From Peribacillus kribbensis DSM 17871 (lineage in GTDB: Bacteria > Bacillota > Bacilli > Bacillales > DSM-1321): 64,000 bases of DNA. Shown piece after piece: positions 1 through 8,480 of the stretch. The notes beneath the pieces were generated by a model. It did no database searches, was not told the origin of the DNA, and saw only the letters and a program-made list of their open reading frames with translations. Location: contig NZ_AUMQ01000030.1 of the NCBI RefSeq assembly GCF_000430765.1, positions 62,001-126,000 on the forward strand, in the 5' to 3' direction. A program made the position numbers and the translations under genes. Every line of letters begins with the position of its first letter. The stretch's first letter is position 1.

Positions 1-333
1 ATCTTGTTTATTTTTGTCAGACTTCAGCCCAAAGAAATTTCCCTGAAAAAGCGGATGAAATCGCTAAACTGCGTACTATCCCTCACAACCATGGCGCCCT
101 TAATTTTCGTCCCAATACCCCCATGTGGCTTAGCTTTCCATAACATGGTCCGTGCTGCACCCAAAGCCTGAAATTCTGCAAATTGTGCCCAAAATCTGCT
201 CGAGATCTTCATTAAGTCTATGAATTTAGGGAATGGATAATACATGTCAAAAAAAATAGAAAAACGATGGTTTTTTTATCTTGCTTCAAATACAATGTAT
301 ATATGATCATATATTCATATAGGAGGGGAGAAA
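1..333. other. Left-edge region without a convincing gene
   Basis: The only long open frame here is on the minus strand (24-245), and it has no ribosome binding site. No terminator hairpin or RNA gene was recognised. The right end, from about 290, is the regulatory region of the zinc efflux gene described next. Confidence 0.5.
301..320 (+). promoter_or_regulatory. ArsR/CzrA-type operator upstream of czcD
   Basis: An inverted repeat ATATGA-N8-TCATAT lies directly 5' of the Shine-Dalgarno AGGAGGGGAG (321-330). Its size and AT-rich sequence resemble operators of zinc-sensing ArsR-family repressors such as CzrA. A CzrA-like gene lies just beyond czcD (1312-1632, minus strand). Binding by that protein is inferred. 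Confidence 0.6.
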
Positions 334-1248
334 ATGGGACATTCACATGGACACAGCCACGGTCATAGTCATGCACCAGTAAATTATGGCCGCGCATTTG
401 GATTTGGCATCATTTTAAATACGCTGTTCATTATTGTCGAAGCCATATATGGGGTGATCGGAGATTCACTGGCCCTGCTGGCGGATGCAGGACATAATCT
501 AAGTGATGTACTTGGGCTGGTCATTGCCTGGATTGCGGTATGGCTGGGGAAAAAGGCACCCACTAAGAATAGGACATACGGCTTAAAGAAAAGCTCTATT
601 CTGGCTGCGCTCTTTAATGCTATATTTTTGCTGGTTGCCATTGGAGCCATTGCATGGGAAGCGGTCCAGCGGTTTTTTGTCCCTTCGCCGACAGGAGGGA
701 AGACCCTCATTATTGTGGCCCTTATAGGTATTTTGATTAACGGGGTGACAGCAGTTCTTTTTATGTCTGGAAGGAAGCATGATTTGAATATCCGCGGGGC
801 TTTCCTGCATATGGCAGCAGATACTCTGGTATCTCTTGGGGTAGTTGTCGCGGGAATCGTTATGGTTTATACCGGATGGGAATGGCTGGATCCAACTGTC
901 AGCCTGCTCATCGCCCTGGTTATTCTGATCGGCACATGGGGATTGCTGCGTGACTCCATTAATTTATCCCTTGATGCAGTTCCTGAGGGAATTGATATGG
1001 ATAAATTACAAAGATATTTTGAAGGCCTTCCGGCTGTCGTTAATGCACATGACCTCCATGTCTGGCCGATGAGCACTACGGAAGCTGCTCTTACTGTGCA
1101 CTTAATCAGGACAGAGATTGAGGACAATGACAGTCTCATCCAGAAAGTCACCAAAGAACTTCATGATCAATTTGGTATCGAACATCCAACCATTCAGATT
1201 GAAAAAGGAACATTCGATTGTTTCATGTCTGCAGAGGATAAAATCTGA
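334..1248 (+). CDS. czcD: Cation diffusion facilitator, zinc efflux (CzcD type)
   Basis: A 304-aa integral membrane antiporter of the CDF family that exports Zn2+ (and probably Cd2+/Co2+) in exchange for protons. The N-terminus is a His/Gly-rich metal-binding stretch (repeated HSHG). Six membrane segments follow, with the transport-site pairs HNLSD in TM2 and HMAAD in TM5; this two-His/two-Asp arrangement is typical of zinc-selective members. The last ~90 residues form the cytoplasmic dimerisation domain, with the motif HDLHVWPMS. The ATG follows a strong AGGAGGGG ribosome binding site. An ArsR-type palindrome lies immediately upstream, and the probable repressor gene is convergent downstream. 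The length is normal for CzcD. The family is certain; the exact metal range is inferred. Confidence 0.92.
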   Translation: MGHSHGHSHGHSHAPVNYGRAFGFGIILNTLFIIVEAIYGVIGDSLALLADAGHNLSDVLGLVIAWIAVWLGKKAPTKNRTYGLKKSSILAALFNAIFLLVAIGAIAWEAVQRFFVPSPTGGKTLIIVALIGILINGVTAVLFMSGRKHDLNIRGAFLHMAADTLVSLGVVVAGIVMVYTGWEWLDPTVSLLIALVILIGTWGLLRDSINLSLDAVPEGIDMDKLQRYFEGLPAVVNAHDLHVWPMSTTEAALTVHLIRTEIEDNDSLIQKVTKELHDQFGIEHPTIQIEKGTFDCFMSAEDKI

Positions 1249-1274
1249 GCAGGTACACAGGCCAAAGGATTCAT

Positions 1275-1304
1275 AAAAAGGATGGGGGCTTAAAACTCCC
1301 ATCC
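1275..1304 (-). terminator. Rho-independent terminator of czrA-like gene
   Basis: The stem GGATGGG/CCCATCC (1280-1286 with 1298-1304) is followed, on the minus strand, by five T residues (1275-1279). It sits 8 bases beyond the stop of the ArsR-type gene. Confidence 0.75.
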
Positions 1305-1311
1305 AACTATT

Positions 1312-1632
1312 TCAATTATGCCTGGCATGCTCAATGGTCTGTTTAAGTACGCCGATGACATGGTCATCATCATGGGAATAAAACAAGTGAGTTCCTTCTC
1401 TTCTGGATTTGACGAGCCGGAGATTTTTAAGAAAGCGGAGCTGGTGGGAAACGGTGCTTTGAAGCAGTTCCAGACTTTCTGCAATCTGGTTCACAGAATG
1501 CTCTCCTTGAAACAGCAGAAGCAGGATGCGGATGCGGGTCGGATCGGAAAGAGCCTTGAAGGTTTGAGATACCAGCAATAAGGTTTCCTCATCGATATCC
1601 TGGTTTATTTTTTTTTGATCGTTCTCTCTCAT
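1312..1632 (-). CDS. czrA: ArsR-family zinc-responsive repressor (CzrA-like)
   Basis: A 106-aa winged-helix repressor. Residues ~20-85 carry the ArsR HTH, with [10 protein letters not shown] in the first helices and [10 protein letters not shown] in the recognition helix. The C-terminal helix shows D-x-H-x10-H-x2-H, the alpha-5 zinc site of CzrA/SmtB proteins, with all four ligands present. The alpha-3 Cys motif ELCVCDL of cadmium/lead sensors is absent, which supports zinc/cobalt sensing. It is transcribed toward czcD and has its own terminator. It most likely represses czcD through the palindrome at 301-320 and is released by zinc. The start is an ATG preceded by GAGAGAAGG. Confidence 0.85.
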   Translation of the reverse strand: MRENDQKKINQDIDEETLLLVSQTFKALSDPTRIRILLLLFQGEHSVNQIAESLELLQSTVSHQLRFLKNLRLVKSRREGTHLFYSHDDDHVIGVLKQTIEHARHN

Positions 1633-1767
1633 CTAGTGCCCTTCTCTCTTTGTTCTTCTACATATTATAATCCAGGGATTTAGTAATCTCAATTCTTCAA
1701 AAGGCTTTTACCGAATGAATACTCAGTTTACTATGAAACTATCAGACTTGATTCCAGAGCCAAATGC

Positions 1768-1784
1768 CTCTACAATTTGTAGAG
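1768..1784. promoter_or_regulatory. Perfect 17-bp inverted repeat upstream of bdbDC
   Basis: CTCTACAA-T-TTGTAGAG is a perfect 8-bp inverted repeat around one central base, 66 bases before the bdbD start. It has the shape of an operator for a dimeric regulator. It could also form an RNA hairpin, but no T-run follows it. No regulator is recognised. Confidence 0.4.
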
Positions 1785-1849
1785 AGCAGGCTCTATAGGA
1801 GATTGCTGAAATAGCAGATTCTAACATTGAATACTAATGAGGTGGAAGA

Positions 1850-2530
1850 ATGGCCAAAAAGAAAAACGAACCAAAGCAATCCAGAGCCTTTTTTTATTGG
1901 GTGGCGGGTTTAATTGTAGTGGGAATTATTTTGATTGTGATATTAAGCAATCTGCCTAAAAAAGAGGCGGTATTTGATTATAAGGATCAGCCTTATCTGG
2001 GTAAAAAGGATGCACCTGTCAATATTGTAGAGTTTGGAGATTATAAGTGTCCTGTATGCAAGAATTTCACAGTGAATGTTTTTCCGGGCATTGATAAGGA
2101 TTTAATCCAGACAGGAAAAGCAAAACTATATTTCATGAATGATCCGATTATCTATACGGATTCTGATCGTTCAGCTGAATTTGGTGAAACGGTTTATCAT
2201 GAATTAGGAAATGATGCTTTCTGGAAATTCCATGACAAACTGTACAATAAACAGCCGGAAGATCCTAAATATGAACGAATGGATCTTTATAAAACAGAAT
2301 TTCTTACAGAAACATTGAAAGAAGCAGTCTCTGACAAGGAAGCAGGTAAGGTAGAAGCAGCCTTTAACAAAAGGAAATACAAGGAAGCTTTAGACAAGGA
2401 TAAATCATATGTGGAGGATCTAAAAGTAACCGGCACTCCCACATTCTTTGTCAATGGGAAGCAGTTCAAAGGAGACACCTACCAGGATTTGGTGGATATG
2501 GTGAACAAGGCGGCAAAGGAGAGTAAATAG
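1850..2530 (+). CDS. bdbD: Membrane-anchored thiol:disulfide oxidase BdbD (DsbA family)
   Basis: A 226-aa protein with a single N-terminal membrane anchor (~residues 15-35) and an extracytoplasmic thioredoxin/DsbA fold. The active site is CPVC in YKCPVCKNF (~65-72), and the cis-Pro loop is GTPTFFVNG near the C-terminus. It introduces disulfide bonds into exported proteins and is reoxidised by the quinone-linked partner BdbC, whose gene starts one base after this stop. The size matches B. subtilis BdbD (about 220 aa). The start is an ATG after GAGGTGG. In B. subtilis the pair is needed for competence pseudopilin folding; that role here is an inference. Confidence 0.92.
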   Translation: MAKKKNEPKQSRAFFYWVAGLIVVGIILIVILSNLPKKEAVFDYKDQPYLGKKDAPVNIVEFGDYKCPVCKNFTVNVFPGIDKDLIQTGKAKLYFMNDPIIYTDSDRSAEFGETVYHELGNDAFWKFHDKLYNKQPEDPKYERMDLYKTEFLTETLKEAVSDKEAGKVEAAFNKRKYKEALDKDKSYVEDLKVTGTPTFFVNGKQFKGDTYQDLVDMVNKAAKESK

Positions 2531-2531
2531 G

Positions 2532-2945
2532 ATGAATCGATCTCTGACATTAGCCTGGCTGGCAGCCGTTATTGCCATGCTGGGCAGCCTTTTTTTCAGC
2601 GAAGTCATGAAGTATATCCCATGCACCCTTTGCTGGTACCAGAGAATACTGATGTATCCGCTGGTATTCATCCTTGGGATGGCCGTCTATCAGAGAGATA
2701 CGAACGTATATAGATATGTACTCCCGCTTTCCTCGCTTGGGATGATTGTCTCTGTCTATCATTATACTGTCCAAAAGATTCCGTTCATGAAGGAATTCCA
2801 GGTCTGTTCAAGCGGAGTTCCCTGTTCCGGACAGTATATCAATTGGCTTGGTTTTATGACCATTCCTTTTCTTGCTCTTCTTGCTTTTACTATAATAACA
2901 ATCTGTATGATCATTATAAGAAGAAAAACATCGAAGCTGCCTTAA
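2532..2945 (+). CDS. bdbC: Quinone-dependent disulfide oxidoreductase BdbC (DsbB family)
   Basis: A 137-aa protein with four membrane segments. It carries both redox pairs of the DsbB family: CTLCWYQR between TM1 and TM2 (~32-39) and the second pair in CSSGVPC (~93-99). It passes electrons from BdbD to the quinone pool. It is organised as an operon with bdbD (1-base gap) and ends in a terminator overlapping its own stop codon. The length is close to the 138 aa of the B. subtilis protein. No unusual features were seen. Confidence 0.92.
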   Translation: MNRSLTLAWLAAVIAMLGSLFFSEVMKYIPCTLCWYQRILMYPLVFILGMAVYQRDTNVYRYVLPLSSLGMIVSVYHYTVQKIPFMKEFQVCSSGVPCSGQYINWLGFMTIPFLALLAFTIITICMIIIRRKTSKLP

Positions 2946-2957
2946 GGCGGCTTTTTT
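2934..2957 (+). terminator. Terminator of bdbDC
   Basis: The hairpin AAGCTGCC/GGCGGCTT with T6 begins inside the last codons of bdbC, whose TAA (2943-2945) is in the loop region. Confidence 0.75.
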
Positions 2958-3064
2958 CTATTGGAAGTTTTCATGAACTGCAATTGCTCGGCATATTTAA
3001 TTCTTAAGTCCTTAAATAGGTGAAGGATAGGACTTATATTTTGGTTTGAGGAGTGTGTGGAAAG

Positions 3065-3397
3065 ATGGCAGGTAAAGATGATTTTGTTCAGGGCTTTGTT
3101 CCGAACCATACACATGGGTCTGTAGACTATACCGGACTTGCGGACGGACATGTGCATCAGTGTCTGGATGTCACTCATCCACCCGTCCAGACTCCGGATG
3201 GCAGCCACATCCACTATACTGAGGGCTATGTGGTTTTTGAGGATGGCCACACCCATCATTACCAAGCCTATTCAGGCCCTGCCATTCCGGTTGGGAATGG
3301 CATGCATGTCCATTACTATGATTTTTATACAACATTGAATGACGGCCACAGGCATCGGGTAAAGGGGGTTGACCAGCCGGCACCTGGCAGCAAATAA
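3065..3397 (+). CDS. ymaF: YmaF-family His-rich protein
   Basis: A 110-aa soluble protein with regularly spaced histidine pairs in the pattern G/D-H-x-H (HTHG, GHVHQ, SHIHY, GHTHH, MHVHY, GHRHR). This matches the YmaF family of Bacillus, whose function is unknown. About 13% of residues are His, so metal binding is plausible but not shown. The ATG at 3065 is preferred over the in-frame GTG at 3053, because the GTG overlaps the GAGGAG ribosome binding site (3048-3053). It is a single gene ending in a bidirectional terminator. Confidence 0.75.
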   Translation: MAGKDDFVQGFVPNHTHGSVDYTGLADGHVHQCLDVTHPPVQTPDGSHIHYTEGYVVFEDGHTHHYQAYSGPAIPVGNGMHVHYYDFYTTLNDGHRHRVKGVDQPAPGSK

Positions 3398-3445
3398 AAC
3401 CAGTCTGATCCCAGTCTCAACTCATGGTTCTTAAAATAAACATAG

Positions 3446-3496
3446 AAAAAGCCTGCTTACTCCCTGCTGCAGAACAGCAGGATCAGCAGGCTTTTT
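3446..3496. terminator. Bidirectional terminator between ymaF and crcB
   Basis: The outer stem AAAAAGCCTGCT/AGCAGGCTTTTT encloses a second stem CCTGCTG/CAGCAGG. A and T runs flank both sides, so it can serve both converging genes. Confidence 0.8.
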
Positions 3497-3530
3497 GAAC
3501 GTTTAAGACTTTCTTTCCGTTCAGATAAGC

Positions 3531-3896
3531 TTATCTGATCAGGTCTCCTGCAAGGTACCCAAGATAGGCGAGGAGAATCCCGCCTCCATAAGTTATGGAG
3601 GTATAAAGAATGAATTCTTTTTTGAACTTCTTTAAATGCAGTCCAATCATTTCTAACTTTAATGTCGAAAAGGTGGTGAAAGCTCCCATGAATCCTGTAC
3701 CAAAAAGGAGGGCGGCATACCTGGGAGCGTGAATTCCTGTAATGAATCCGAGCAGGAGTGCCCCCAGCAGGTTTACAAGAAGCGTTCCAAGCGGGAGTGC
3801 AGTTCCCCTTGCATTGAGTGATTTGCTGAGAGAATACCTTGCAATTGCACCGAAAAATCCCCCGGCTGCGACCATCAAAATCCCCGCGACTGTCAT
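3531..3896 (-). CDS. crcB: Fluoride channel subunit CrcB (Fluc), copy 1
   Basis: A 121-aa membrane protein with four predicted segments. It contains the Fluc signature [12 protein letters not shown] (~73-84) and the conserved Asn in [10 protein letters not shown]. Fluc proteins form dual-topology dimers that let F- leave the cell passively. Its ATG overlaps the stop of the upstream crcB by four bases (ATGA), so the two are translationally coupled and probably form a heterodimeric channel, as in other Gram-positive tandem crcB pairs. No fluoride riboswitch was recognised upstream of the pair. Confidence 0.92.
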   Translation of the reverse strand: MTVAGILMVAAGGFFGAIARYSLSKSLNARGTALPLGTLLVNLLGALLLGFITGIHAPRYAALLFGTGFMGAFTTFSTLKLEMIGLHLKKFKKEFILYTSITYGGGILLAYLGYLAGDLIR

Positions 3897-4264
3897 GACG
3901 GTGCCCCCTCTACTGTTTTATGTCCAAGCCGGCTTGCCAAAACCCCGAGAAAGATACTGGCAGCAATATATACAAGAGCAAGGAGCCAATGTCCGTTCCT
4001 GAATAAATTTACTGTTTCAACACTTAAAGTAGAAAAGGTAGTAAACGAGCCGACAAAGCCAGTGCCAATCGCTGTTTTTAATTCCTGGGAAATTGAGAGT
4101 CTCTTGAATAATCCTGTTGTCAGATAGGCAAGCAGAAAACTTCCAAGGAGATTGATGATGAGAGTGGAAAAAGGAAAAAGAGAATGGCGGAAGAAAAAAA
4201 CACCAGCCATGTATCGCAGAAGAGCCCCGGCTATACCTCCAATCCCTACTAGAAAATAAACCAC
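3893..4264 (-). CDS. crcB: Fluoride channel subunit CrcB (Fluc), copy 2
   Basis: A membrane protein of about 123 aa, and the first gene of the crcB pair. It shows [12 protein letters not shown] and [10 protein letters not shown], the same two signatures as its partner, and four membrane segments. A GTG at 4273 also opens this frame, but AGAGGTG overlaps it. The second GTG at 4264 has proper spacing from that ribosome binding site and is chosen. The sequence differs enough from copy 1 to suggest specialised halves of a heterodimer. Confidence 0.9.
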   Translation of the reverse strand: MVYFLVGIGGIAGALLRYMAGVFFFRHSLFPFSTLIINLLGSFLLAYLTTGLFKRLSISQELKTAIGTGFVGSFTTFSTLSVETVNLFRNGHWLLALVYIAASIFLGVLASRLGHKTVEGAPS

Positions 4265-4535
4265 AAATAACACCTCTGGATAACTAAAATTTGGTTCTAT
4301 CTATTATATACCTTATTGTTTGGTTAGAAAAAACAGACATGACGGCGGTCTTTTAAATAAATAGGCGGAAAGACACGAATGGAGAAGAAATAGAAAGAAT
4401 TAAAAGGATGTTTCCGTTTACATAGGAGTTTCCCAAATTATTTAAATTGAGGTATACTTGTCTCTGTTTGAAACGGCCCCGGCTTTCATGAGAGTTGAAA
4501 GTTAAAAAAAGAATATTAAGGAAGAGGTGCCTTGT

Positions 4536-5999
4536 TTGAAGGTAAATACAATTAAATATTCTTGGTTTGGAAATATAAAGGGTGATATTCTGTCAGGTAT
4601 TGTCGTAGCCCTCGCCTTGATTCCTGAAAGCATTGCGTTTTCCGTTATCGCCGGAGTCGACCCGATGATCGGCCTCTATGCGTCATTTTGCATTGCAGTG
4701 ACCATTGCGTTTACCGGCGGAAGGCCAGGTATGATTTCTGCGGCAACGGGGGCAACAGCGCTGCTTATGACTTCATTGGTCAAAGAACATGGTCTGCCTT
4801 ATCTGGTTGCGGCTACGATTTTGACAGGAGTGATCCAAATCATTCTGGGAGCATTGAAGGCCGGCAGATTGATGAAGTTTGTTCCGAGATCAGTCATGAC
4901 TGGATTTGTTAATGCTCTTGCCATTCTGATTTTTATGGCCCAGCTTCCTCAATTCACAGGTGCAACCTGGGTGATGTATGCCATGGTAGCAGGCGCGCTT
5001 GCCATTATTTATATTCTGCCGCGCTTTACCAAAGCATTTCCTTCTCCGTTAGCAGCCATTATTGGGATAACAGCAATCTCAATCTTTTCAGGCAGCGATG
5101 TCCGTACTATTGGCGACATAGGGGAATTAACATCTAGACTCCCTGTCCTTTCAATTCCGGATGTACCATTTAATTTGGAGACATTGAAGATTATTTTTCC
5201 ATACTCCTTATCCATTGCAGCCGTAGGATTGGTTGAGACATTTTTAACTGCCTCCATTATCGATGATATGACGGACACAGGAAGTAATAAAAACGTTGAA
5301 GCCCGCGGTCAGGGGATTGCCAATATCGTTTCAGGCTTCTTCGGTGCGATGGCAGGATGTGCAATGATTGGGCAATCCGTGATCAATGTGAAATCAGGAG
5401 GCCGAGGAAGGCTGTCAACTCTTGTGGCGGGTGCGTTCCTTTTAACACTCATTGTTGTCTTGAAGGATCTTTTGGTTCAAATTCCTATGGCGGCTCTTGT
5501 CGGGGTTATGTTCATGGTATCCATCGGGACCTTTGATTGGTCGGTCTTCAAAACTTTTAAGAAAATCCCTGTCACAGATACCATCGTAATGATAGTGACG
5601 GTTCTAACTGTCGTCAAAACGAATAACTTATCCATTGGTGTAATGATTGGCATTATCCTTAGTGCGATTTTCTTTGCTGCGAAAATATCCAAGGTGAAGG
5701 TGGTAAGCCATCTGGATGAAAAAGCGCAGAGAAGGATATATCAAGTACAGGGCCAGCTTTTCTTTGCTTCTGTGACTGACTTTATGAACAGTTTTGATTA
5801 TAAAGAAGACATTAAGGACATTGAGATTGATCTAACCCGTGCCCACATTTGGGATGATTCAGCGGTTGGTGCAATAGATCGGGTGGTCATGAAGTACCAT
5901 CAAAACGGGACCACCGTGCATCTTATTGGATTGGATTCCGAGAGCCAAAGGCTCGTGGAAAAACTTGCTGTCCATAAAGGCAGCCTTGCTGAACGCTAA
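4536..5999 (+). CDS. SulP-family anion transporter with STAS domain
   Basis: A 487-aa secondary transporter. Residues ~10-390 form the SulP/SLC26 membrane domain ([20 protein letters not shown] in TM1, [14 protein letters not shown] and further segments). Residues ~400-487 form a cytoplasmic STAS domain with [18 protein letters not shown]. SulP proteins move sulfate, bicarbonate or other anions; the substrate cannot be told from sequence. The TTG at 4536 lies 8-9 bases after GGAAGAGG. The alternative GTG at 4527 overlaps that site and is less likely. It is monocistronic, followed by a very strong terminator. Confidence 0.9.
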   Translation: MKVNTIKYSWFGNIKGDILSGIVVALALIPESIAFSVIAGVDPMIGLYASFCIAVTIAFTGGRPGMISAATGATALLMTSLVKEHGLPYLVAATILTGVIQIILGALKAGRLMKFVPRSVMTGFVNALAILIFMAQLPQFTGATWVMYAMVAGALAIIYILPRFTKAFPSPLAAIIGITAISIFSGSDVRTIGDIGELTSRLPVLSIPDVPFNLETLKIIFPYSLSIAAVGLVETFLTASIIDDMTDTGSNKNVEARGQGIANIVSGFFGAMAGCAMIGQSVINVKSGGRGRLSTLVAGAFLLTLIVVLKDLLVQIPMAALVGVMFMVSIGTFDWSVFKTFKKIPVTDTIVMIVTVLTVVKTNNLSIGVMIGIILSAIFFAAKISKVKVVSHLDEKAQRRIYQVQGQLFFASVTDFMNSFDYKEDIKDIEIDLTRAHIWDDSAVGAIDRVVMKYHQNGTTVHLIGLDSESQRLVEKLAVHKGSLAER

Positions 6000-6009
6000 A
6001 AAGGTACAA

Positions 6010-6066
6010 ACAGACAGCAGGAACACTAAGATGATACCAGGTTTTCCTGCTGTCTGTTTTTTCTTT
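6010..6066 (+). terminator. Strong terminator of the SulP gene
   Basis: A 14-bp stem (6010-6023 with 6044-6057, AACAGACAGCAGGAA with its complement) is followed by a T-rich run. Confidence 0.85.
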
Positions 6067-6208
6067 TTAGAAGAATAATATTTTGTAATTTCTTTTACAG
6101 AACGGAAATTAGGTTATAGCTATGTGTCAAATGAAAAAGAACTGAAAAAGGCTAATGACAATAGGCTTCTGGGAGATGGGGCTTAAGGAATACAAATAAT
6201 CGTTTAGG

Positions 6209-6242
6209 AAAAAGAGGGCCTGTCAATTTCAGGTCCTTTTTT
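6209..6242. terminator. Terminator downstream of the YnfA-family gene
   Basis: GGGCCTG/CAGGTCC, with an A-run on its left and a T-run on its right, works in both directions. On the minus strand it ends the YnfA-family gene (stop at 6288). The sequence between 6067 and 6208 shows nothing recognisable. Confidence 0.65.
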
Positions 6243-6287
6243 ACATCCAACGACTCATAAGATTCCTTGAATGCAGGATACAATTGA

Positions 6288-6614
6288 TCAATGCCGGGGA
6301 GCCCACAGAATGAGGGATGCTCCTATTACACATATAACAGCTCCCAGAAGGTCATAGAAATCGGGTTTTGCCTTATCAACCAGCCAGCCCCACAGAATCG
6401 AAAGCACAATGAAAATTCCTCCATAGGCAGCATACACTCTTCCAAATGAAGGGAAGGCCTGAAATACAGGAATGACGCCATATATGCAAAGCGTGATAAA
6501 ACCTGCTGCCCCCAGCCAGAAAGGTTTGCCGTCACGAAGCCAGATCCACACAAGATAGCCGCCTCCTATCTCCGCAAGACCAGCAAGAACAAACAATAAT
6601 AGCGAGATAAACAC
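6288..6614 (-). CDS. YnfA/UPF0060-family small membrane protein
   Basis: A 108-aa protein with four membrane segments. It shows the UPF0060 hallmarks: AGLAEIGGGYLVWIWLRDGKP at the N-terminus, GRVYAAYGGIF in the middle and DLLGAVICVIGASLI near the end. The family belongs to the drug/metabolite transporter superfamily and resembles SMR efflux pumps; some enterobacterial members have been linked to drug efflux. The physiological substrate here is unknown. The ATG follows GAGGAAATAAAAGTG. It appears monocistronic. Confidence 0.85.
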   Translation of the reverse strand: MFISLLLFVLAGLAEIGGGYLVWIWLRDGKPFWLGAAGFITLCIYGVIPVFQAFPSFGRVYAAYGGIFIVLSILWGWLVDKAKPDFYDLLGAVICVIGASLILWAPRH

Positions 6615-6750
6615 TTTTATTTCCTCCTCGGCGTTTAATATGTGTATTTAAGTAATCAGCAGGAATGGGTAAAAAGAGCTGCAATAAATAAATCGCTTTC
6701 ATTCCATGTAGATGGAAAAGTAAACATATTGCGACATATTTTAACCATAT

Positions 6751-6794
6751 TGAAATATTTTTGTAACTTTGCTGGATAAATTCTCTGCTATAAT
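6751..6794 (+). promoter_or_regulatory. Promoter with WalR-like box, M23 paralogue 1
   Basis: The direct repeat TGAAAT (6751-6756) - N5 - TGTAAC (6762-6767) resembles the WalR box TGTWAH-N5-TGTWAH. A TATAAT -10 box (6789-6794) lies exactly 21 bases downstream, so the repeat covers the -35 region. The same layout occurs at the two paralogues (14536 and 23246). Confidence 0.65.
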
Positions 6795-6890
6795 GAGCCT
6801 GTTGTCAAAAAAACTTGGTAAATCATCCATTTTGTCGTCTTAAAATGCGGCTTACATATATAAAATAAAACAGAGTTAGAGGGGAATATG

Positions 6891-8294
6891 TTGAAAAAGA
6901 AGAATCTTATCCTAAATATTTCTTTAGTTGCAGGACTAGGACTTTTAAGTTCAGTTCCACCGGTACAGGCTGCATCACTTAATGATATGGAAATTCAAAA
7001 ACAGCAGATCCAGCAGAAGAGAAGTACAATCAACTCAGGAATTAATGATAGCTATACTAAAATTAAAGACCTTCAAGGAAAACAGCAGACGGTTGCTGAA
7101 AAAATCAAAAATCTTTCTGACCTGATCACAAAAACTACTTCCCAAATTAATGATAAAACAAAAGAAATTGATGAAACAAAAGCAGAAATTGAAAAACTAA
7201 AACAGGAAATCATTGTCATCCAGGATAGAATGGCAAAAAGGGAAGCACTGCTTAAAGAGCGTGCCCGTGCGATGCAGGAAAGCGGTGGTAATGCCGACTA
7301 TCTTGAAGTGCTTCTTGGTTCCAAAAGCTTTGGGGACTTCATCGAGCGTGTAGGCGCGGTAGCAACCATCATGGATGCGGACCAGGAAATTCTTCGTCAG
7401 CAGGAAGCTGATAAGAAACAATTAGAAGAGAACCAAAAGAGCGTTGAAACGAAGCTTGCGAACCTGCAAACGATGCTGACGGATCTTCAGAACATGAAGA
7501 ACAAGCAAAATCAGCAGGTTGCAGAGCTTGGTGAATTGATGAAGCAGCTGAAACAAAAAGAAGATGACGAGCATGAACATGCAATGAATCTGAAAGAACA
7601 GGAAGATCTATTGGCCGCTCAGCAGCAATCTGTCCAGCAGGCTATCAATCTAGAAAAAACACGCCAGGCTGAATTGGCGGCAGCAAGACAGCGTGCAGCA
7701 GAGGAAGCAAGACAGCGTGCTGCAGCGGAAGCGAAAGAACGTGCAGCTGCTGCTGCTGCGGCCAAAGCAAAGGCTGCCCAGCCGCATAAGTCGCAGCCTG
7801 CCCAGCTGCATAAGTCACAGGCAGCAGCCAGCACTGAAACCCACAGCTCAAGCTCTTATACTCCAGAGCCGCGTCAGTCGGCACCGGCAGTATCAAGCGG
7901 CAGCTTTACAAGGCCGGCCGCAGGCTATATTTCCTCCGGATTCGGAGCTAGATGGGGAGAGAACCACCCTGGAGTTGATATTGCAGGAAGTGGATATGTT
8001 CCAATTGTAGCAGCTGCTGATGGTGTGGTAAGCCGTTCTTACCTATCAAGCACTTATGGAAATGTTGTCTTCATATCCCACTCCATTAACGGACAGGTAT
8101 ACACTACAGTTTATGCTCACATGTCACAAAGATTGGCCACAACTGGCCAGGTAGTGGCAAAAGGCCAGCAGATCGGCGTTATGGGCAGCACGGGCGAATC
8201 AACTGGACAGCATCTTCATTTCGAGCTTCACAGAGGCGAATGGAATTATGCAAAATCAAATGCAATTAATCCGGTTGGAATCGTACCTCTATAA
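6891..8294 (+). CDS. Secreted coiled-coil murein hydrolase with M23 domain, paralogue 1
   Basis: A 467-aa exported protein. Residues 1-27 are a signal peptide ending VPPVQA-AS. Residues ~28-230 form a long coiled coil like that of CwlO/EnvC-type proteins. A Lys/Ala/Gln-rich linker follows (~235-340), then a C-terminal M23 (LytM) endopeptidase domain. Zinc ligands are intact: HPGVD (His, Asp), the catalytic YAHM, and HLHFE. It is therefore expected to cleave peptidoglycan cross-bridges rather than act only as an activator. The TTG at 6891 is preferred to the adjacent ATG at 6888: spacing from GAGGGG is better, and paralogue 3 also begins TTG-AAA-AAA. It is probably controlled by WalRK. It is the longest of three paralogues in the window. 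Confidence 0.88.
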   Translation: MKKKNLILNISLVAGLGLLSSVPPVQAASLNDMEIQKQQIQQKRSTINSGINDSYTKIKDLQGKQQTVAEKIKNLSDLITKTTSQINDKTKEIDETKAEIEKLKQEIIVIQDRMAKREALLKERARAMQESGGNADYLEVLLGSKSFGDFIERVGAVATIMDADQEILRQQEADKKQLEENQKSVETKLANLQTMLTDLQNMKNKQNQQVAELGELMKQLKQKEDDEHEHAMNLKEQEDLLAAQQQSVQQAINLEKTRQAELAAARQRAAEEARQRAAAEAKERAAAAAAAKAKAAQPHKSQPAQLHKSQAAASTETHSSSSYTPEPRQSAPAVSSGSFTRPAAGYISSGFGARWGENHPGVDIAGSGYVPIVAAADGVVSRSYLSSTYGNVVFISHSINGQVYTTVYAHMSQRLATTGQVVAKGQQIGVMGSTGESTGQHLHFELHRGEWNYAKSNAINPVGIVPL

Positions 8295-8303
8295 GAATGA
8301 ACT

Positions 8304-8333
8304 AGAGCAGACCCTGGTCTGCTCTTTTTTTTT
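8304..8333 (+). terminator. Terminator of M23 paralogue 1
   Basis: AGAGCAGACC/GGTCTGCTCT stem with a 2-base loop and T9. Confidence 0.85.
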
Positions 8334-8480
8334 GCCTTTTAGCGGGATTCCAAAAAGTACTTAAAAAGATTTGCCTTTCATCAAAATAATATGGTTTCCA
8401 TCCACAACATTTATTAAGATTGAATAAAAGGGAACTCTATAATTTTAAAGGAAACTAATTTTCATTAAGGAGATTCATTT

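Noticed and set aside
24-245. 73-codon minus-strand ORF (MYYPFPKFIDLMKISSRFWA start)
   Set aside because: No ribosome binding site, no recognisable family, and odd composition. It may be part of a repeat, but I cannot support a gene.
4274-4526. Possible fluoride riboswitch upstream of the crcB pair
   Set aside because: The conserved GGxGAUGG...CGCC-type core and pseudoknot parts of the crcB motif could not be found on the minus strand.
6118-6183. GTG-started frame reading VSNEKELKKANDNRLLGDGA
   Set aside because: Only about 20 codons with no ribosome binding site, lying between two terminators.
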